Shown here piece after piece: positions 35,869-45,209 of a stretch of 64,000 nucleotides of DNA (positions are counted from its first letter, which is position 1; each line of letters starts with the position of its first letter). The position numbers were made by a program, and so were the translations under genes. Source of the DNA: Streptomyces acidicola. GTDB taxonomy: Bacteria; Actinomycetota; Actinomycetes; Streptomycetales; Streptomycetaceae. The stretch spans positions 50,096 through 114,095 of the forward strand of contig NZ_VMNX01000007.1 in the NCBI RefSeq assembly GCF_009377235.1. Reading direction: 5' to 3'. The notes under the pieces were generated by a model. That model was not told the DNA's origin. It was given only the letters and a program-made list of their open reading frames with translations, and made no database searches.

Positions 35869-35964
35869 GTTCTCTCCACCTGTCTCAATCCTTCGGCTCC
35901 TGGTCGCCCCGTCTGCGGCCGTGCCCGGCCGGTACTGCTCGTGGTCCGCGTGTCCCGGTCATGG

Positions 35965-36852
35965 CTACGCGTGCTTGGCGGCCCACTCCCCGCAGAGCCG
36001 CACGCTCTCCTCCGGTGTGGGCCTGGCCCCGCGGTCGACCTCGACGATCAGCCAGCCGTCGAAGTCGTCCGGGAGCGCGCCGACGAAGCCCTCGATGTCG
36101 GCGTTGCCGTGGCCCGGCTCCGACCACAGCCCCGCCAGCACCGTCCTGCGGTAGTCCCAGCCCGCTTTCCTGGCCTCGGCGGCGAGGTCGAGGTCCAGGT
36201 CCTTGATGTGGACGGCCGCCACCCGGTCCGCGTAGTCGCGTACGAGCCCCGCGGCGTCGGCACCCGCCCAGGCCAGGTGGCCCATGTCGGGTCCGAAGCC
36301 GAGGACGGAGGCGTCGACCGTGTCGAGGATGAAGCGGGTCTCCTCCTCGGTCTCCGCCCAGGTGCCGACATGCGGGTGGAAGGCGGGGGTGATGCCCTGG
36401 GCCCGGACGATCCCGGCGATCTCGGCCAGCAGGTCCCGTACGCGCTCCAGCCGCCCCTGGTCGGCGAGGTGGCCGACGGCGGGTTGGGCGACGCGCTCGG
36501 CGTCCTTCGCCATCCCCATGGCGAGGAAAACCGTCGGAACGCCTAGTGCGGCGTGCTGTTCCGCGACGCGGGCCGCGGTGTCCCGGAAGGTCCCCCGCTC
36601 GGACTCGTCGTCCGTGAGGCGGACGGGGATGTAGCCGGGAGCGGGGCTGATCCCGTACTCGGCGAGTCTGGCGGCGTACGCCTCCGGTGCCATGTCGCCG
36701 GGGACCGCACTGTGCAGAGCCGTGATACCCGCGTCGCGGATGACCGCCAGCTGCGCGTCGAGCGAAGGGGCCAGGGAGGGGTCGATCCAGCCGTCGGCGC
36801 TCGCGACCCACTGCAGGGGGTTGATGGCGAGGCGGTCCTGCCTGATCTTCAT
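35965..36852 (-). CDS. Sugar phosphate isomerase/epimerase-like TIM barrel protein
   Basis: The 295-residue protein is a xylose-isomerase-like (AP endonuclease family 2) TIM barrel: INPLQWVASADGWIDPSL at the start, HPHVGTWAETEEETRFIL, LGFGPDMGHLAWAGADAAG, VAAVHIKDLDLDL and WLIVEVDRG. Metal-binding Glu, Asp and His in those segments are intact. It resembles IolE-type dehydratases and the isomerase-like dehydratases/hydratases of 3-keto-sugar pathways. With its paralogue at 38010-38930 and two Gfo/Idh/MocA enzymes it forms a four-enzyme set. Confidence 0.87.
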   Translation of the reverse strand: MKIRQDRLAINPLQWVASADGWIDPSLAPSLDAQLAVIRDAGITALHSAVPGDMAPEAYAARLAEYGISPAPGYIPVRLTDDESERGTFRDTAARVAEQHAALGVPTVFLAMGMAKDAERVAQPAVGHLADQGRLERVRDLLAEIAGIVRAQGITPAFHPHVGTWAETEEETRFILDTVDASVLGFGPDMGHLAWAGADAAGLVRDYADRVAAVHIKDLDLDLAAEARKAGWDYRRTVLAGLWSEPGHGNADIEGFVGALPDDFDGWLIVEVDRGARPTPEESVRLCGEWAAKHA

Positions 36853-36866
36853 GGTGTTCGGTCCTC

Positions 36867-37976
36867 TCAGTGGACGGGGCGCGGTTCGGGGCGCTCGCAG
36901 CTGCTCTCCGGCGTGACGAAACGTTTCTCTCGTTGGGAGGTCTCGAAGCTCGCCAGGACGTCCAGGACGTGGAAGGCGAACTGCGGGGTCGCGCGGTGCG
37001 GCCCGCCGCCGATCGCGCCGGCCAGGTCACGGACGCCGAGTCCGCGGCGGTGCTGCTCGGGGGTGTCGACGGCGCCGAACAGCTCGGTGACCGGGGTGAG
37101 AACCCGCCACTCCGCATCCCCGTGCCGCTTGAGACGTACGTCGCCGTCGAAGAAGTTCGGGTTGGGCAGCGCGAGCGTGCCCTCGGTGCCGTAGATCTCG
37201 ATGCGCGGGAGCTCGGTGTCCCAGACGTCGAAGCTCATGAGGGTGGTGCCGATGACGCCGGAGGCGAAGGTCAGGGTGGCCGAGGCGTGGGTGGCAACCT
37301 CGACGGTGACCTCGTCGACGACGCGCCCGGGGCTGGTGACCTTGCGGGCGGGTGCGCCGATGCGGGTGGCGGCGGACACCTGGGCGACCGGGCCGAGGCA
37401 GTTGATGAGGGCGGCCAGGTAGTAGGGGCCCATGTCGAGGACGGGTCCGCCACCGGGGCCGTAGAAGGCGCGCGGGTCCGGATGCCAGGTCTCGGAGCGG
37501 CTGGAGCGTACGAAGGCGGTGGCGCCGACGGCCTCGCCGATCAGGCCGGTGTCGATCGCGTGCCGGGCCGTCTGCACGGAGCTGCCCAGGAAGGTGTCGG
37601 GGGCCGACCCCAGCAGCGCCGCACTCCGGCCGACGGCGTCGAGGACCTCGCGGGCCTCCTCGACCGTGGGCGCGAGCGGCTTCTCGACATAGACGTGCTT
37701 GCCCGCCTCCAGCGCCGAGATGACGGTCTTGGCGTGGAACTGCGGCGGGGTGATGTTGACGACGATCTCGACGGAGTCGTCGTCGAGGAGCTGGTCGCCG
37801 TCGCCCCAGGCCGGAATGCCGTACTCGTCCGCGGCCTGCTTGGCGCGGGCCGTGTCGACGTCGGCCACACGGACCACCTCCAGCTCCGGGAAGGTCCGCA
37901 GGCCCTCGACGTAGCGGCCGAAGATGTTGCCGGCGCCCAGGATCCCGATGCGGTGCCGTGCTTGGTTCTGAACCAT
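36867..37976 (-). CDS. Gfo/Idh/MocA-family NAD(P)-dependent sugar oxidoreductase
   Basis: The 369-residue protein has an N-terminal Rossmann fold (RIGILGAGNIFGRYVEGL), the catalytic-lysine motif VYVEKPLAPTVEEA and the C-terminal alpha/beta domain with PVLDMGPYYLAALINCLGPV. Members oxidise or reduce sugars or cyclitols at a secondary alcohol. In a four-enzyme levoglucosan-type route it could be the final 3-keto-glucose reductase or the first dehydrogenase. It is 14 bp upstream of the isomerase at 35965-36852 and 33 bp downstream of the second isomerase. Confidence 0.88.
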   Translation of the reverse strand: MVQNQARHRIGILGAGNIFGRYVEGLRTFPELEVVRVADVDTARAKQAADEYGIPAWGDGDQLLDDDSVEIVVNITPPQFHAKTVISALEAGKHVYVEKPLAPTVEEAREVLDAVGRSAALLGSAPDTFLGSSVQTARHAIDTGLIGEAVGATAFVRSSRSETWHPDPRAFYGPGGGPVLDMGPYYLAALINCLGPVAQVSAATRIGAPARKVTSPGRVVDEVTVEVATHASATLTFASGVIGTTLMSFDVWDTELPRIEIYGTEGTLALPNPNFFDGDVRLKRHGDAEWRVLTPVTELFGAVDTPEQHRRGLGVRDLAGAIGGGPHRATPQFAFHVLDVLASFETSQREKRFVTPESSCERPEPRPVH

Positions 37977-38009
37977 GAATCTCCTGCAATCGGTAGTGAT
38001 TGGCGGGTG

Positions 38010-38930
38010 TCAGGCGACGATGAGAGGCCGCAGGGTCCTGTGGGCGATCTCCAGGCCGGTCTTCACCTTCTCCTCGGTCCCGCTCCAGACGGGGTCCTCG
38101 TGCTCGACGGAGAGGGTGCCGGTGAAACCGTGCTCGTACAGCGCGTCGACGACGGCGTTCCAGTCGACCTGGCCGCGGCCCGGGACGCGGTAGCGCCACC
38201 AGCCGGTGTCCCAGGGGTCCTCGCGCCGGACCGCCTTGCCGAAGAAGCCGTAGCGGTCGGCCTTGCCCGGCAGGATCTGCAGGTCCTTGGCCTGGGCGTG
38301 CACGATCCGGTCCGCGTACGGCGCGACGGTGGTCACCGGGTCGATACCGATCCAGGTCAGGTGGGACGGGTCCCAGTTGAGGTACAGGCCCAGGGAGAAC
38401 ATCCACTCCCACAGCTCCGGCGAGTAGGCGAGGTTGCCCGGGTAGCCGTCCGGGTGCCAGCCCTCCATCACGCAGTTCTCGATGACGAGCCGTACACCCC
38501 GCTCCCCCGCGTACTCGACGAGTCCGGGAAAGACCTTCTCCGCCTCGGCCAGGTTGTCCGCCACCGGCCGGGTCCAGTCACGGCCGACGAAGGTGCCCGC
38601 GAACGGGACGTCCAGCGCCGAGGCCGCGTCGATGACCTGCTTGAGGTGGGCGTGGATCTCCGCCCGGCGGGCGGGATCGGGGTGGAGGTTGTTCTCGTAG
38701 TAGGCGAGGGCGGAGATGTCGAGTCCGTGGCGCGCCATGAGCGCCCTGGTCTCGTCGGCCGCCCGGGAGTCGAAGCCGGCGACCGGCAGATGGGCGGCCT
38801 CGAAGTCACGGCCGCCGGTGTCCGGCCAGGCGGCGACCTCCAGCGCCTCGTATCCCGTTTCACCCGCCCAGGCGGCGATCTCGGCGAGGGAGAGCTGGGG
38901 CAGACAGGCGGTGAGCATGCCGAGTTTCAT
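38010..38930 (-). CDS. Second sugar phosphate isomerase/epimerase-like TIM barrel protein
   Basis: The 306-residue protein begins MKLGMLTACLPQLSLAEIAAWAGETGYEALEVAAWP and shows metal-site segments VRLVIENCVMEGWHPDGYPGN, YLNWDPSHLTWIGIDP, RIVHAQAKDLQ and LSVEHEDPVW (Glu, Asp, His, Glu). These match the IolE/IolI/3-keto-sugar dehydratase type. It is clearly distinct in sequence from the isomerase at 35965-36852, so the two probably do different steps. The start overlaps the stop of the 38927-40075 gene by 4 bp. Confidence 0.88.
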   Translation of the reverse strand: MKLGMLTACLPQLSLAEIAAWAGETGYEALEVAAWPDTGGRDFEAAHLPVAGFDSRAADETRALMARHGLDISALAYYENNLHPDPARRAEIHAHLKQVIDAASALDVPFAGTFVGRDWTRPVADNLAEAEKVFPGLVEYAGERGVRLVIENCVMEGWHPDGYPGNLAYSPELWEWMFSLGLYLNWDPSHLTWIGIDPVTTVAPYADRIVHAQAKDLQILPGKADRYGFFGKAVRREDPWDTGWWRYRVPGRGQVDWNAVVDALYEHGFTGTLSVEHEDPVWSGTEEKVKTGLEIAHRTLRPLIVA

Positions 38931-40075
38931 GCGAGGGTCTCCAGGGTTTCGGACGTGTCCACGTCGGTCCAGGTCAGCGATGCCGCGGACTTCAGGACGG
39001 CCTCGACGATGCGGGCCGAGCGGACCCCGTCCTCACCGGTCGGCAGGCCTTCCGGCGTCTCGCCCCGTATCGCCGCGTAGGCGTCGGCCACGAAGGAGTG
39101 GAAGCAGTCGGCGTAGCCCTGCGCATGTCCGGCGGGCAGCCGGGACAGGCGGCGCTGCTCGGCGGAGCCGTGGCCCGGGTCCCGGACCAGCACACGGGCT
39201 CCGTCCGGTGCGCCGAGCCAGGCGGTCTCGGCGTTCTCCTGATCGAAGACCGCGCTGGCGGCCGCGCCGTCGAGCTCGAACCACAGGCGGTTCTTGCGGC
39301 CGGCCGACACCTGGGACACCGTCAGCGTGCCGAGGACGCCGTCTCCGGTGCGCATCATCACGGTCGCCACGTCCTCCGTACGAACCTGAACGCGCGGTCC
39401 GCCGCTGGACGTGGTGAAGCTCGCCCCGGTACCGGCGGGCCGGGTGGCGACGGTGGTGCCGAGACGCGCGGTCAGTTCGCTGAACCGGATTCCGGCAACC
39501 CATTCGACGAGGTCGCACCAGTGGGAGCCGATGTCCGCGAACGCACGTGACGGCCCGCCCTCGGACGGGTCGACCCGCCACGACATGGCGTCCTCGGACA
39601 GCATCCAGTCCTGCAGATAACTCCCGTGGATCACCTGCCACGCCCCGAACTCGCCGCGCAGCCGGCGCTCACGGATCTCCCGGACGAGCGGGTGGTAGCG
39701 GTACACGAAGGGGACCGCCAGCACGAGGCCCGCCTCCTGCGCCAGCCGCGTCAGACGTTCCGCGTCGGCGGCCGCCGTGGCGAGCGGCTTTTCACAGATC
39801 ACGTGCTTCCCCGCGGCCAGGGCCGCCTCCGCCTGCCACACATGGAGCGCGTTCGGTGTGCACACGTGGACGACGGAGACGCTGTCGTCGGCGAGCACGG
39901 CTTCGAAGTCCGGGTAACGGGCGGGCACCTGCCAGGCATCCGCGACCCGGGCGCTGCGCTCGGGGCTGGAGGCCACCACCCCGGCCAGTTCGCCGCCGGC
40001 GGCGCGAATGGCGGCGGCGTGCACGGCACCGATCATCCCGGCCCCCACCACCACTGCCCGAATCGAGACACCCAC
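38927..40075 (-). CDS. Gfo/Idh/MocA-family oxidoreductase, possible levoglucosan-type dehydrogenase
   Basis: The 382-residue protein has the Rossmann motif VVGAGMIGAVHAAAI, the Lys motif HVICEKPLATAAADAERL, and a C-terminal domain containing HGSYLQDWMLSEDAMSWRVDP and FADIGSHWCDLVEWVAG. The YLQDW segment followed by SWR is shared with anhydro-sugar and keto-sugar dehydrogenases of the levoglucosan dehydrogenase kind as I remember them. First gene of the leftward operon; GTG start at 40075. It is divergent from the ROK regulator, which probably controls it. Confidence 0.87.
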   Translation of the reverse strand: MGVSIRAVVVGAGMIGAVHAAAIRAAGGELAGVVASSPERSARVADAWQVPARYPDFEAVLADDSVSVVHVCTPNALHVWQAEAALAAGKHVICEKPLATAAADAERLTRLAQEAGLVLAVPFVYRYHPLVREIRERRLRGEFGAWQVIHGSYLQDWMLSEDAMSWRVDPSEGGPSRAFADIGSHWCDLVEWVAGIRFSELTARLGTTVATRPAGTGASFTTSSGGPRVQVRTEDVATVMMRTGDGVLGTLTVSQVSAGRKNRLWFELDGAAASAVFDQENAETAWLGAPDGARVLVRDPGHGSAEQRRLSRLPAGHAQGYADCFHSFVADAYAAIRGETPEGLPTGEDGVRSARIVEAVLKSAASLTWTDVDTSETLETLA

Positions 40076-40198
40076 CGCCGCACCTCCGCTTTCCGATACT
40101 CGACCGCGGTCTGAGCTCCGCGTTGCGCATCACCTTCGTTTAGTTCGCGCATCGCACACAAGACGCTGCATTTAATTTTTTCCAAGGCCTAAAAGTGG

Positions 40199-40209
40199 CT
40201 GAAATTCAG
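40199..40209. promoter_or_regulatory. Small palindrome in the ROK/oxidoreductase divergent region
   Basis: CTGAA-A-TTCAG is a perfect palindrome with a single central base, in an AT-rich island (about 40168-40210) unusual for this genome. The region 40076-40295 separates two divergent genes, so an operator for the ROK protein is likely here. Confidence 0.4.
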
Positions 40210-40295
40210 GCAACATGTCCGCTTAGATCCCCATCGAACAGCACACGGGCACGAGCTATTGACGGGCATAACGAGGCGACATTACGTTCGCTCGA

Positions 40296-41531
40296 ATGCA
40301 TAAAGATGACGCCCGCATCACGGAAGCGCTTGGCCCCACGTCGGTTCCCCTGGCGCTGCGCCGGGTCCTGGGGCTCGTCGTTTCCGGGCAGGCTACCAAC
40401 CGGGCGGAGATCGCCCGCCGCAGCGGCCTGGCGCGCTCGACCGTGGGCCAGCAGGTCGACCATCTCGTCGGCACCGGCATCCTGGAGGAGGTCGAGTCCA
40501 GACGGTCCGTCCGGGGGCGGCCCCCTCGCGTGCTGACGATCAGCCCGCAGGCCGGGACCGTCGTCGTCGCCGACGTCGATTCCGCGGAATCCCAGGTCGC
40601 CATCGCCGACCTCACCCGGCGGGTGATCGCACAGGAGACCGTGGCGGTCCGGATCGGCGCGGGCCCCCGGGCGGTGCTGGACGCGGTCACCGAACGGCTG
40701 CAGGAGCTGCTGGAGAAGCACGGGCGCGATCCCGGTCGCGTCCGCCAGGTGGTCGTCGGTCTGCCCGGTCCGGTGGACTTCGAACAGGGGTGCGCGGTGC
40801 AACCGACCGGCATGCCCGGCTGGGACGGCTACTCCGTCGCCGCACACCTCCGGGAGCGCCTGCGTGCCCCCGTCGTGGTGGACAACGACGTCAATCTGAT
40901 GGCCCTCGGCGAAGCGGTGCAGGCCCGTATGGACACCCCGCTCCTGTGCATCAGGATCGGGAGCGGCATCGGCGCGGGGCTCATCACCACGGGCGGTGAC
41001 GTGTACCGCGGCGCAGACGGAGCCGCGGGCGACATCGGCCACATCAGAGCCGTGGGCGGTGGCAACGTGCTGTGCGCGTGCGGCAACGTCGGCTGCGTCG
41101 GGGCGCTGGCCTCCCACCGGGCGGTCCTCCGCGGCCTCGGCATCCCCGAGTCGACCGACGACGACCCGCTGCACGGCGCCCGCGAGCTCGCCCGGCGCAT
41201 CGCCGACAGCGAGCCGACCGCCCTGCACGCCGTACGGCAGGCCGCCACGGAGATCGGCGAGGTGGTGGCCATGCTGGTTCACATGTTCAACCCGCGCACC
41301 GTGGTGCTGGCCGGACCGCTCAGCGAACTCCGCGACGACCTCGTCTCGGCCGTACGCGCGGCGGTGTACCAGCGGGCCCTCCCACTGGCCACCCGCAAAC
41401 TGACCATCACGGCAACCCAGCTCAAACGCAGCTCCGGCCTGCACGGCGGCATCGCCCTCGCCACACAGGACGTCTTCAGTCCGGCGGGCATCGCCCGACT
41501 GCTCGCCGACGAGGGACCGACGGAGGAGTAG
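40296..41531 (+). CDS. ROK-family transcriptional regulator
   Basis: The 411-residue protein has an N-terminal winged helix (about residues 15-75: LALRRVLGLVVSGQATNRAEIARRSGLARSTVGQQVDHLVGTGIL) and a sugar-kinase-like ROK domain. ROK signatures are visible in VVDNDVNLMALGEA, GSGIGAGLITTGGDVYRGADGAAGDIGHI and the zinc motif CACGNVGCVGALAS. ROK regulators bind sugars or sugar phosphates and normally repress adjacent catabolic genes, here the divergent operon at 35965-40075. The ATG at 40296 lies only a short distance after the AT-rich promoter island. Confidence 0.92.
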   Translation: MHKDDARITEALGPTSVPLALRRVLGLVVSGQATNRAEIARRSGLARSTVGQQVDHLVGTGILEEVESRRSVRGRPPRVLTISPQAGTVVVADVDSAESQVAIADLTRRVIAQETVAVRIGAGPRAVLDAVTERLQELLEKHGRDPGRVRQVVVGLPGPVDFEQGCAVQPTGMPGWDGYSVAAHLRERLRAPVVVDNDVNLMALGEAVQARMDTPLLCIRIGSGIGAGLITTGGDVYRGADGAAGDIGHIRAVGGGNVLCACGNVGCVGALASHRAVLRGLGIPESTDDDPLHGARELARRIADSEPTALHAVRQAATEIGEVVAMLVHMFNPRTVVLAGPLSELRDDLVSAVRAAVYQRALPLATRKLTITATQLKRSSGLHGGIALATQDVFSPAGIARLLADEGPTEE

Positions 41532-41623
41532 CGCCCTCCCGGTGCCGGTGACATCGGCCTGCCACAGAAGGCCACAGCGGGTCGCGGGGGTCGGCGGCAC
41601 AGAGGTCGGCTGGGCTCGCCGGT

Positions 41624-42271
41624 TCAGTCGTGAAGCGTGCTGGAGTCCGACGCCGTTGCGCCCCCTTGCTCGGGATGGCGTGCCGCCGCGTGCCGGCCCT
41701 GCGGGGGGATGCGATGGTTCCGGTGCTCCAGAAGGGCGGCCCTGGCTTCCAGGGGGCCGGCCATATAGGCGAGGACGCAGGCCGAGGCGATGAAGGCCAT
41801 GTGGATGATCGTGCCCATGAGCAGCTCCGCGCGTGGGGTGCGGTGGATGTCCACGAACATCTGCAGCAGATGGATCGAGGAGATACCGACGATCGCCATG
41901 GCGAGCTTGACCTTGAGCACGTGCGAGAGCCACTCCGGCTGATCACGGTGGCCCTGCAGACCGATGCGGGACACGAACGTCTCGCCTCCGACGATCACCA
42001 TGACCAGCAGGTTGGCGATCATGACGACGTCCACCAGTTTCAGGACGGTGAGCATCACCAGGTTCTCGTCCGAAGTCCCGGTGACCACCGCACGGATGAG
42101 GTTGCCCAGCTCGCCGAAGAACTCGTAGACGTAGACGGCCTGGGCGACCACAAGCCCGAAGTACAACGGGGCTTGCAGCCAGCGGCTGGCGAACAGCGCG
42201 TGGCCCAGCGACGGCACGCGCCCGCTCGCCGGGTCCGACACCGCGGACGTGTACCGACCGAAAGTGCGCAC
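41624..42271 (-). CDS. YqhA/UPF0114-family membrane protein
   Basis: The 215-residue protein has three or four hydrophobic helices (about residues 33-55, 70-100, 120-140 and 148-172) and family phrases SRWLQAPLYFGLVVAQAVYVYEFFGEL, VLKLVDVVMIANLLVMVIVGGETFVSRI and VKLAMAIVGISSIHLLQMFVD. The biochemical role of UPF0114 is unknown. The C-terminal 40 residues are polar and probably cytoplasmic. GTG start. It converges with the ROK gene, 92 bp apart, and its 5' side lies 112 bp from the lactate-type dehydrogenase gene. Confidence 0.88.
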   Translation of the reverse strand: MRTFGRYTSAVSDPASGRVPSLGHALFASRWLQAPLYFGLVVAQAVYVYEFFGELGNLIRAVVTGTSDENLVMLTVLKLVDVVMIANLLVMVIVGGETFVSRIGLQGHRDQPEWLSHVLKVKLAMAIVGISSIHLLQMFVDIHRTPRAELLMGTIIHMAFIASACVLAYMAGPLEARAALLEHRNHRIPPQGRHAAARHPEQGGATASDSSTLHD

Positions 42272-42383
42272 TGGTTGTCTCCCGTCCTCGCTCTCCCCCC
42301 GGTCAGGGATCAGAACTGCCCAGATGCGCAGCGCTTAGGGATGACACGCGTAGACTTCCTCAATGTGGGTGAAACGCCCCGGG

Positions 42384-45209
42384 TCAGCGTCGGGTGGCCT
42401 CGTCGAGGAGTTCGAGCAGGTGCCGGTAGGGGTGCCCGGTGGCGCGGGTCATGCCGAGTTCGCAGGTGCGGTTGACCGAGGCGTAGGCGGTTGCCGGGTG
42501 GTTCCGGACAGCGCGCGACTCGGCCGCGGTGGCGGACGACGTCAGTTCCGGGTGGAGCAGTCCGCGGTCGCCGGCGAAGGCACAGCAGCTCCAGTCCTCC
42601 GGCTGCACGACGTCCTCGGCGATGGCGTCGGCCACGCGCAGGAGCGCCGGGTCGATGCCGAGTTGGGTGGAGGAACAGGTGGGGTGCACGACGACGGAGG
42701 GGATACGGCGGGCCGCGGGCAGCCGTGGCAGCACCGTTGAGTCGACGAACGCCACCGCGTCCACAACCTGGATGCCCTCTTCGCCGAGCATGCGCGCCAG
42801 GCCTTCAGTGCAGGATGCCGCGTCGACGACGACTGGGAGCGCGCCCTCCTCGGTCGCCGAACGCAGCACGGGAACGACCTGCTCGCGCATGACCGCATGG
42901 CCGGCGGTGAGGCCCTTGGACTTCCACGGTGTGCCGCAGCACAGGGAGGCGATTCCCTCCGGCACCCGAACCTCGACTCCGGCACGCTCGCACAGGGCCA
43001 GGAAGGCATCGCGGACTCCGGGGCCCGAGTCCGGGTCGGCGGGCCCGAACATCGTCGAGACGCAGGCGGGGAAGTAGACCGCCTGGGGTGTTCCGGCTGC
43101 ACGCGGACGTCTTCTTGTGCCGCCGCGCGGAAGCTCCGGGGACCAGGCGGGTACCACGTCCGTGCCGAGCAGTCTCCGCCCTGCGGCCGTGGCTCCGGCG
43201 GGCACGGCGTCGGGCGTGGCCCGGGCGAGAGTGAGCGCTCCGGACGCCGCTCTGGTGAAGCCGTCCCAGTGCCGGGCGGCCGAGGCCCACGCCTTCTGTT
43301 CGGTCCGGCCTCGTCGTTCGGCGCGCAGTCGCCGGGTGAGTTCCCCGGTGTCGATGAGCACGGGGCAGGCCGTCCGGCACATGCCGTCGACCGCGCAGGT
43401 GTCGACGGCGTCGTACTGGTACTCGCGCTCCAACCGGTCGAGCAGGTCGGTGTCCCCGGCTGCCCGGGCGCGCGCGATCTCGCGGCGCAGCACGATCCGC
43501 CGGCGTGGTGTCGTGGTCAGGTCCCGGCTGGGGCAGACCGGTTCGCAGTAGCCGCACTCGACACAGCGGTCCACCTCCTCCTCGACGGTGGGTGTGGACT
43601 TCAGATGGCTGATGTGGACGGTGGGGTCGTCGGTGAGCAGGACCCCGGGGTTGAGCAGTCCGTGCGGGTCGAGGAGGTGTTTGACCTCCCGCATGACGTC
43701 GTGGAGCTCGTCGCCGTACTGGCGGCGGACGTACGGCGCCATGATGCGGCCGGTGCCGTGCTCGGCCTTGAGGGTGCCGCCGTGGCCGAGGACGAGGTCG
43801 GCCATGTCGTCGGTGAACGCCAGGTAGCGCTCGACGAGTCGGGGGTCGTCGAAGTCCTCGTTGAGCAGGAAGTGGACGTTGCCGTCTTTGGCGTGGCCGA
43901 AGATGACGCTGCCGGTGTAGCTGTGGCGGTCGAACAGTTCGGTGAGGTCCGCGCAGGTGGGCAGCAGCCGGTCGACGGGGACGGCGATGTCCTCCAGCAG
44001 GGCCGTCGTGCCGGAGGGGCGTGCCCCGGCGACCGCGGCGTAGAGGCCCTTGCGGATGTGCCAGAGGGCGGCCCGTGTGTCCGGTTCGGCGCTCAGCTCT
44101 CCGGGGGCGGTCAGGGGAAGGCCGCGCAGGACGTGCCTGGCGTCCGCGATCCGGTCGTCCAGGGCCTCGGCGGTCGGCTCCTGGTACTCGACGAGGAGTG
44201 CCGTGTGGTCCCGGACGGTCAGGTCCCGTAGCGCTTCGGTGGCCTCCGGGTCGCGCCCGGCGACCCGGAGGCTCGTGGCGTCGAGGAGTTCGACGGTCGC
44301 GAACCCGGCGGCGACCAGTTCGGGCAGGGCGCCGGTCGCCGCCGCCAGGTCGCGGAAGAGGAGCAGGCCGGTGGCCGCGTACGGGTGGGCCGGGACGGTG
44401 CGGAAGGTCGCCTCGGCGACGAAGGCGAGCGTGCCTTCGCTGCCGATGACGAGGTGGGTGAGGATGTCGACCGGGCGGGTGTGGTCGACGAAGGAGTTCA
44501 CGCCGTAGCCCATGGTGTTCTTGATGGCGTAGAGGCGGCGGATCGTCTCGACGGACGCGGCGTTGCCGCGCACACGGTCCCGCAGTCGCACGAGTCCGTC
44601 GTGGATGCGCGGTTCGAGCGTGCGCAGACGGTCGTCGGCGTCGGGGGCGCCGGTGTCGAGGACCGTGCCGCTCGGCAGCACGAGGACGGCCGACTCCAGC
44701 GTGCGGTAGGTGTTGAGTTCGGTGCCGCAGGCCATGCCGCTGGAGTTGTTGGCGACGACACCACCGATGGTGCAGGCGGTCTCGCTGGCCGGGTCGGGGC
44801 CGAGCTTGCGGCCGTACCGGGCGAGGCGGGTGTTCACCGCCCTTACGGTGACGCCGGGTTGGACCCGTACGCGGGCGCCGTCATCAAGGATCTCGATGCC
44901 GCGGAAGCCTCGGCGGGTGTCGACGAGGATCCCGTCGCCCGTGGCCTGACCCGAGAGGCTGGTGCCGCCCGAGCGAAACGTCAGGGACAACCCGTGGGCG
45001 GCACTCGTGCGCAACAGCTCGGACACCTGGGCCGCGTCCTTCGGGGTGACCACGGCCTGCGGCACCAGCAGGTAGTGCGAGGCGTCGTGGGCGAAGGCGA
45101 GCCGGTCGGAGGCGCGTGCGGCGACCCCGCCCGGTACCACCGCTTCCAGGCGCGCGAGGAGCGCGGCGTCGGCGGTGAGGAGCCCGCCGTCGCGGTCAGT
45201 GCGACTCAC
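42384..45209 (-). CDS. FAD-linked, Fe-S oxidoreductase (Dld/GlcD-GlcF-type fusion), likely lactate or glycolate dehydrogenase
   Basis: The 941-residue protein joins a GlcD-like FAD domain (about residues 30-540; VTPKDAAQVSELLR, GGTSLSGQATGDGILVDTRRGF, GGVVANNSSGMACG, IGSEGTLAFVAEATF, HAKDGNVHFL, HGTGRIMAPYV) to a ferredoxin-like segment (CVECGYCEPVCPSRD and CAVDGMCRTACPV) and two CCG-type cysteine-rich domains (FPACVSTMF..., SLCCGTPW, HPTCSS, WSCCAFAGD). This is the architecture of three-domain D-lactate (Dld-II) dehydrogenases. Its gene overlaps the IlvD-type dehydratase by 14 bp, so its substrate is probably lactate or glycolate released by the FAH hydrolase of the same cluster. GTG start. 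Confidence 0.9.
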   Translation of the reverse strand: MSRTDRDGGLLTADAALLARLEAVVPGGVAARASDRLAFAHDASHYLLVPQAVVTPKDAAQVSELLRTSAAHGLSLTFRSGGTSLSGQATGDGILVDTRRGFRGIEILDDGARVRVQPGVTVRAVNTRLARYGRKLGPDPASETACTIGGVVANNSSGMACGTELNTYRTLESAVLVLPSGTVLDTGAPDADDRLRTLEPRIHDGLVRLRDRVRGNAASVETIRRLYAIKNTMGYGVNSFVDHTRPVDILTHLVIGSEGTLAFVAEATFRTVPAHPYAATGLLLFRDLAAATGALPELVAAGFATVELLDATSLRVAGRDPEATEALRDLTVRDHTALLVEYQEPTAEALDDRIADARHVLRGLPLTAPGELSAEPDTRAALWHIRKGLYAAVAGARPSGTTALLEDIAVPVDRLLPTCADLTELFDRHSYTGSVIFGHAKDGNVHFLLNEDFDDPRLVERYLAFTDDMADLVLGHGGTLKAEHGTGRIMAPYVRRQYGDELHDVMREVKHLLDPHGLLNPGVLLTDDPTVHISHLKSTPTVEEEVDRCVECGYCEPVCPSRDLTTTPRRRIVLRREIARARAAGDTDLLDRLEREYQYDAVDTCAVDGMCRTACPVLIDTGELTRRLRAERRGRTEQKAWASAARHWDGFTRAASGALTLARATPDAVPAGATAAGRRLLGTDVVPAWSPELPRGGTRRRPRAAGTPQAVYFPACVSTMFGPADPDSGPGVRDAFLALCERAGVEVRVPEGIASLCCGTPWKSKGLTAGHAVMREQVVPVLRSATEEGALPVVVDAASCTEGLARMLGEEGIQVVDAVAFVDSTVLPRLPAARRIPSVVVHPTCSSTQLGIDPALLRVADAIAEDVVQPEDWSCCAFAGDRGLLHPELTSSATAAESRAVRNHPATAYASVNRTCELGMTRATGHPYRHLLELLDEATRR

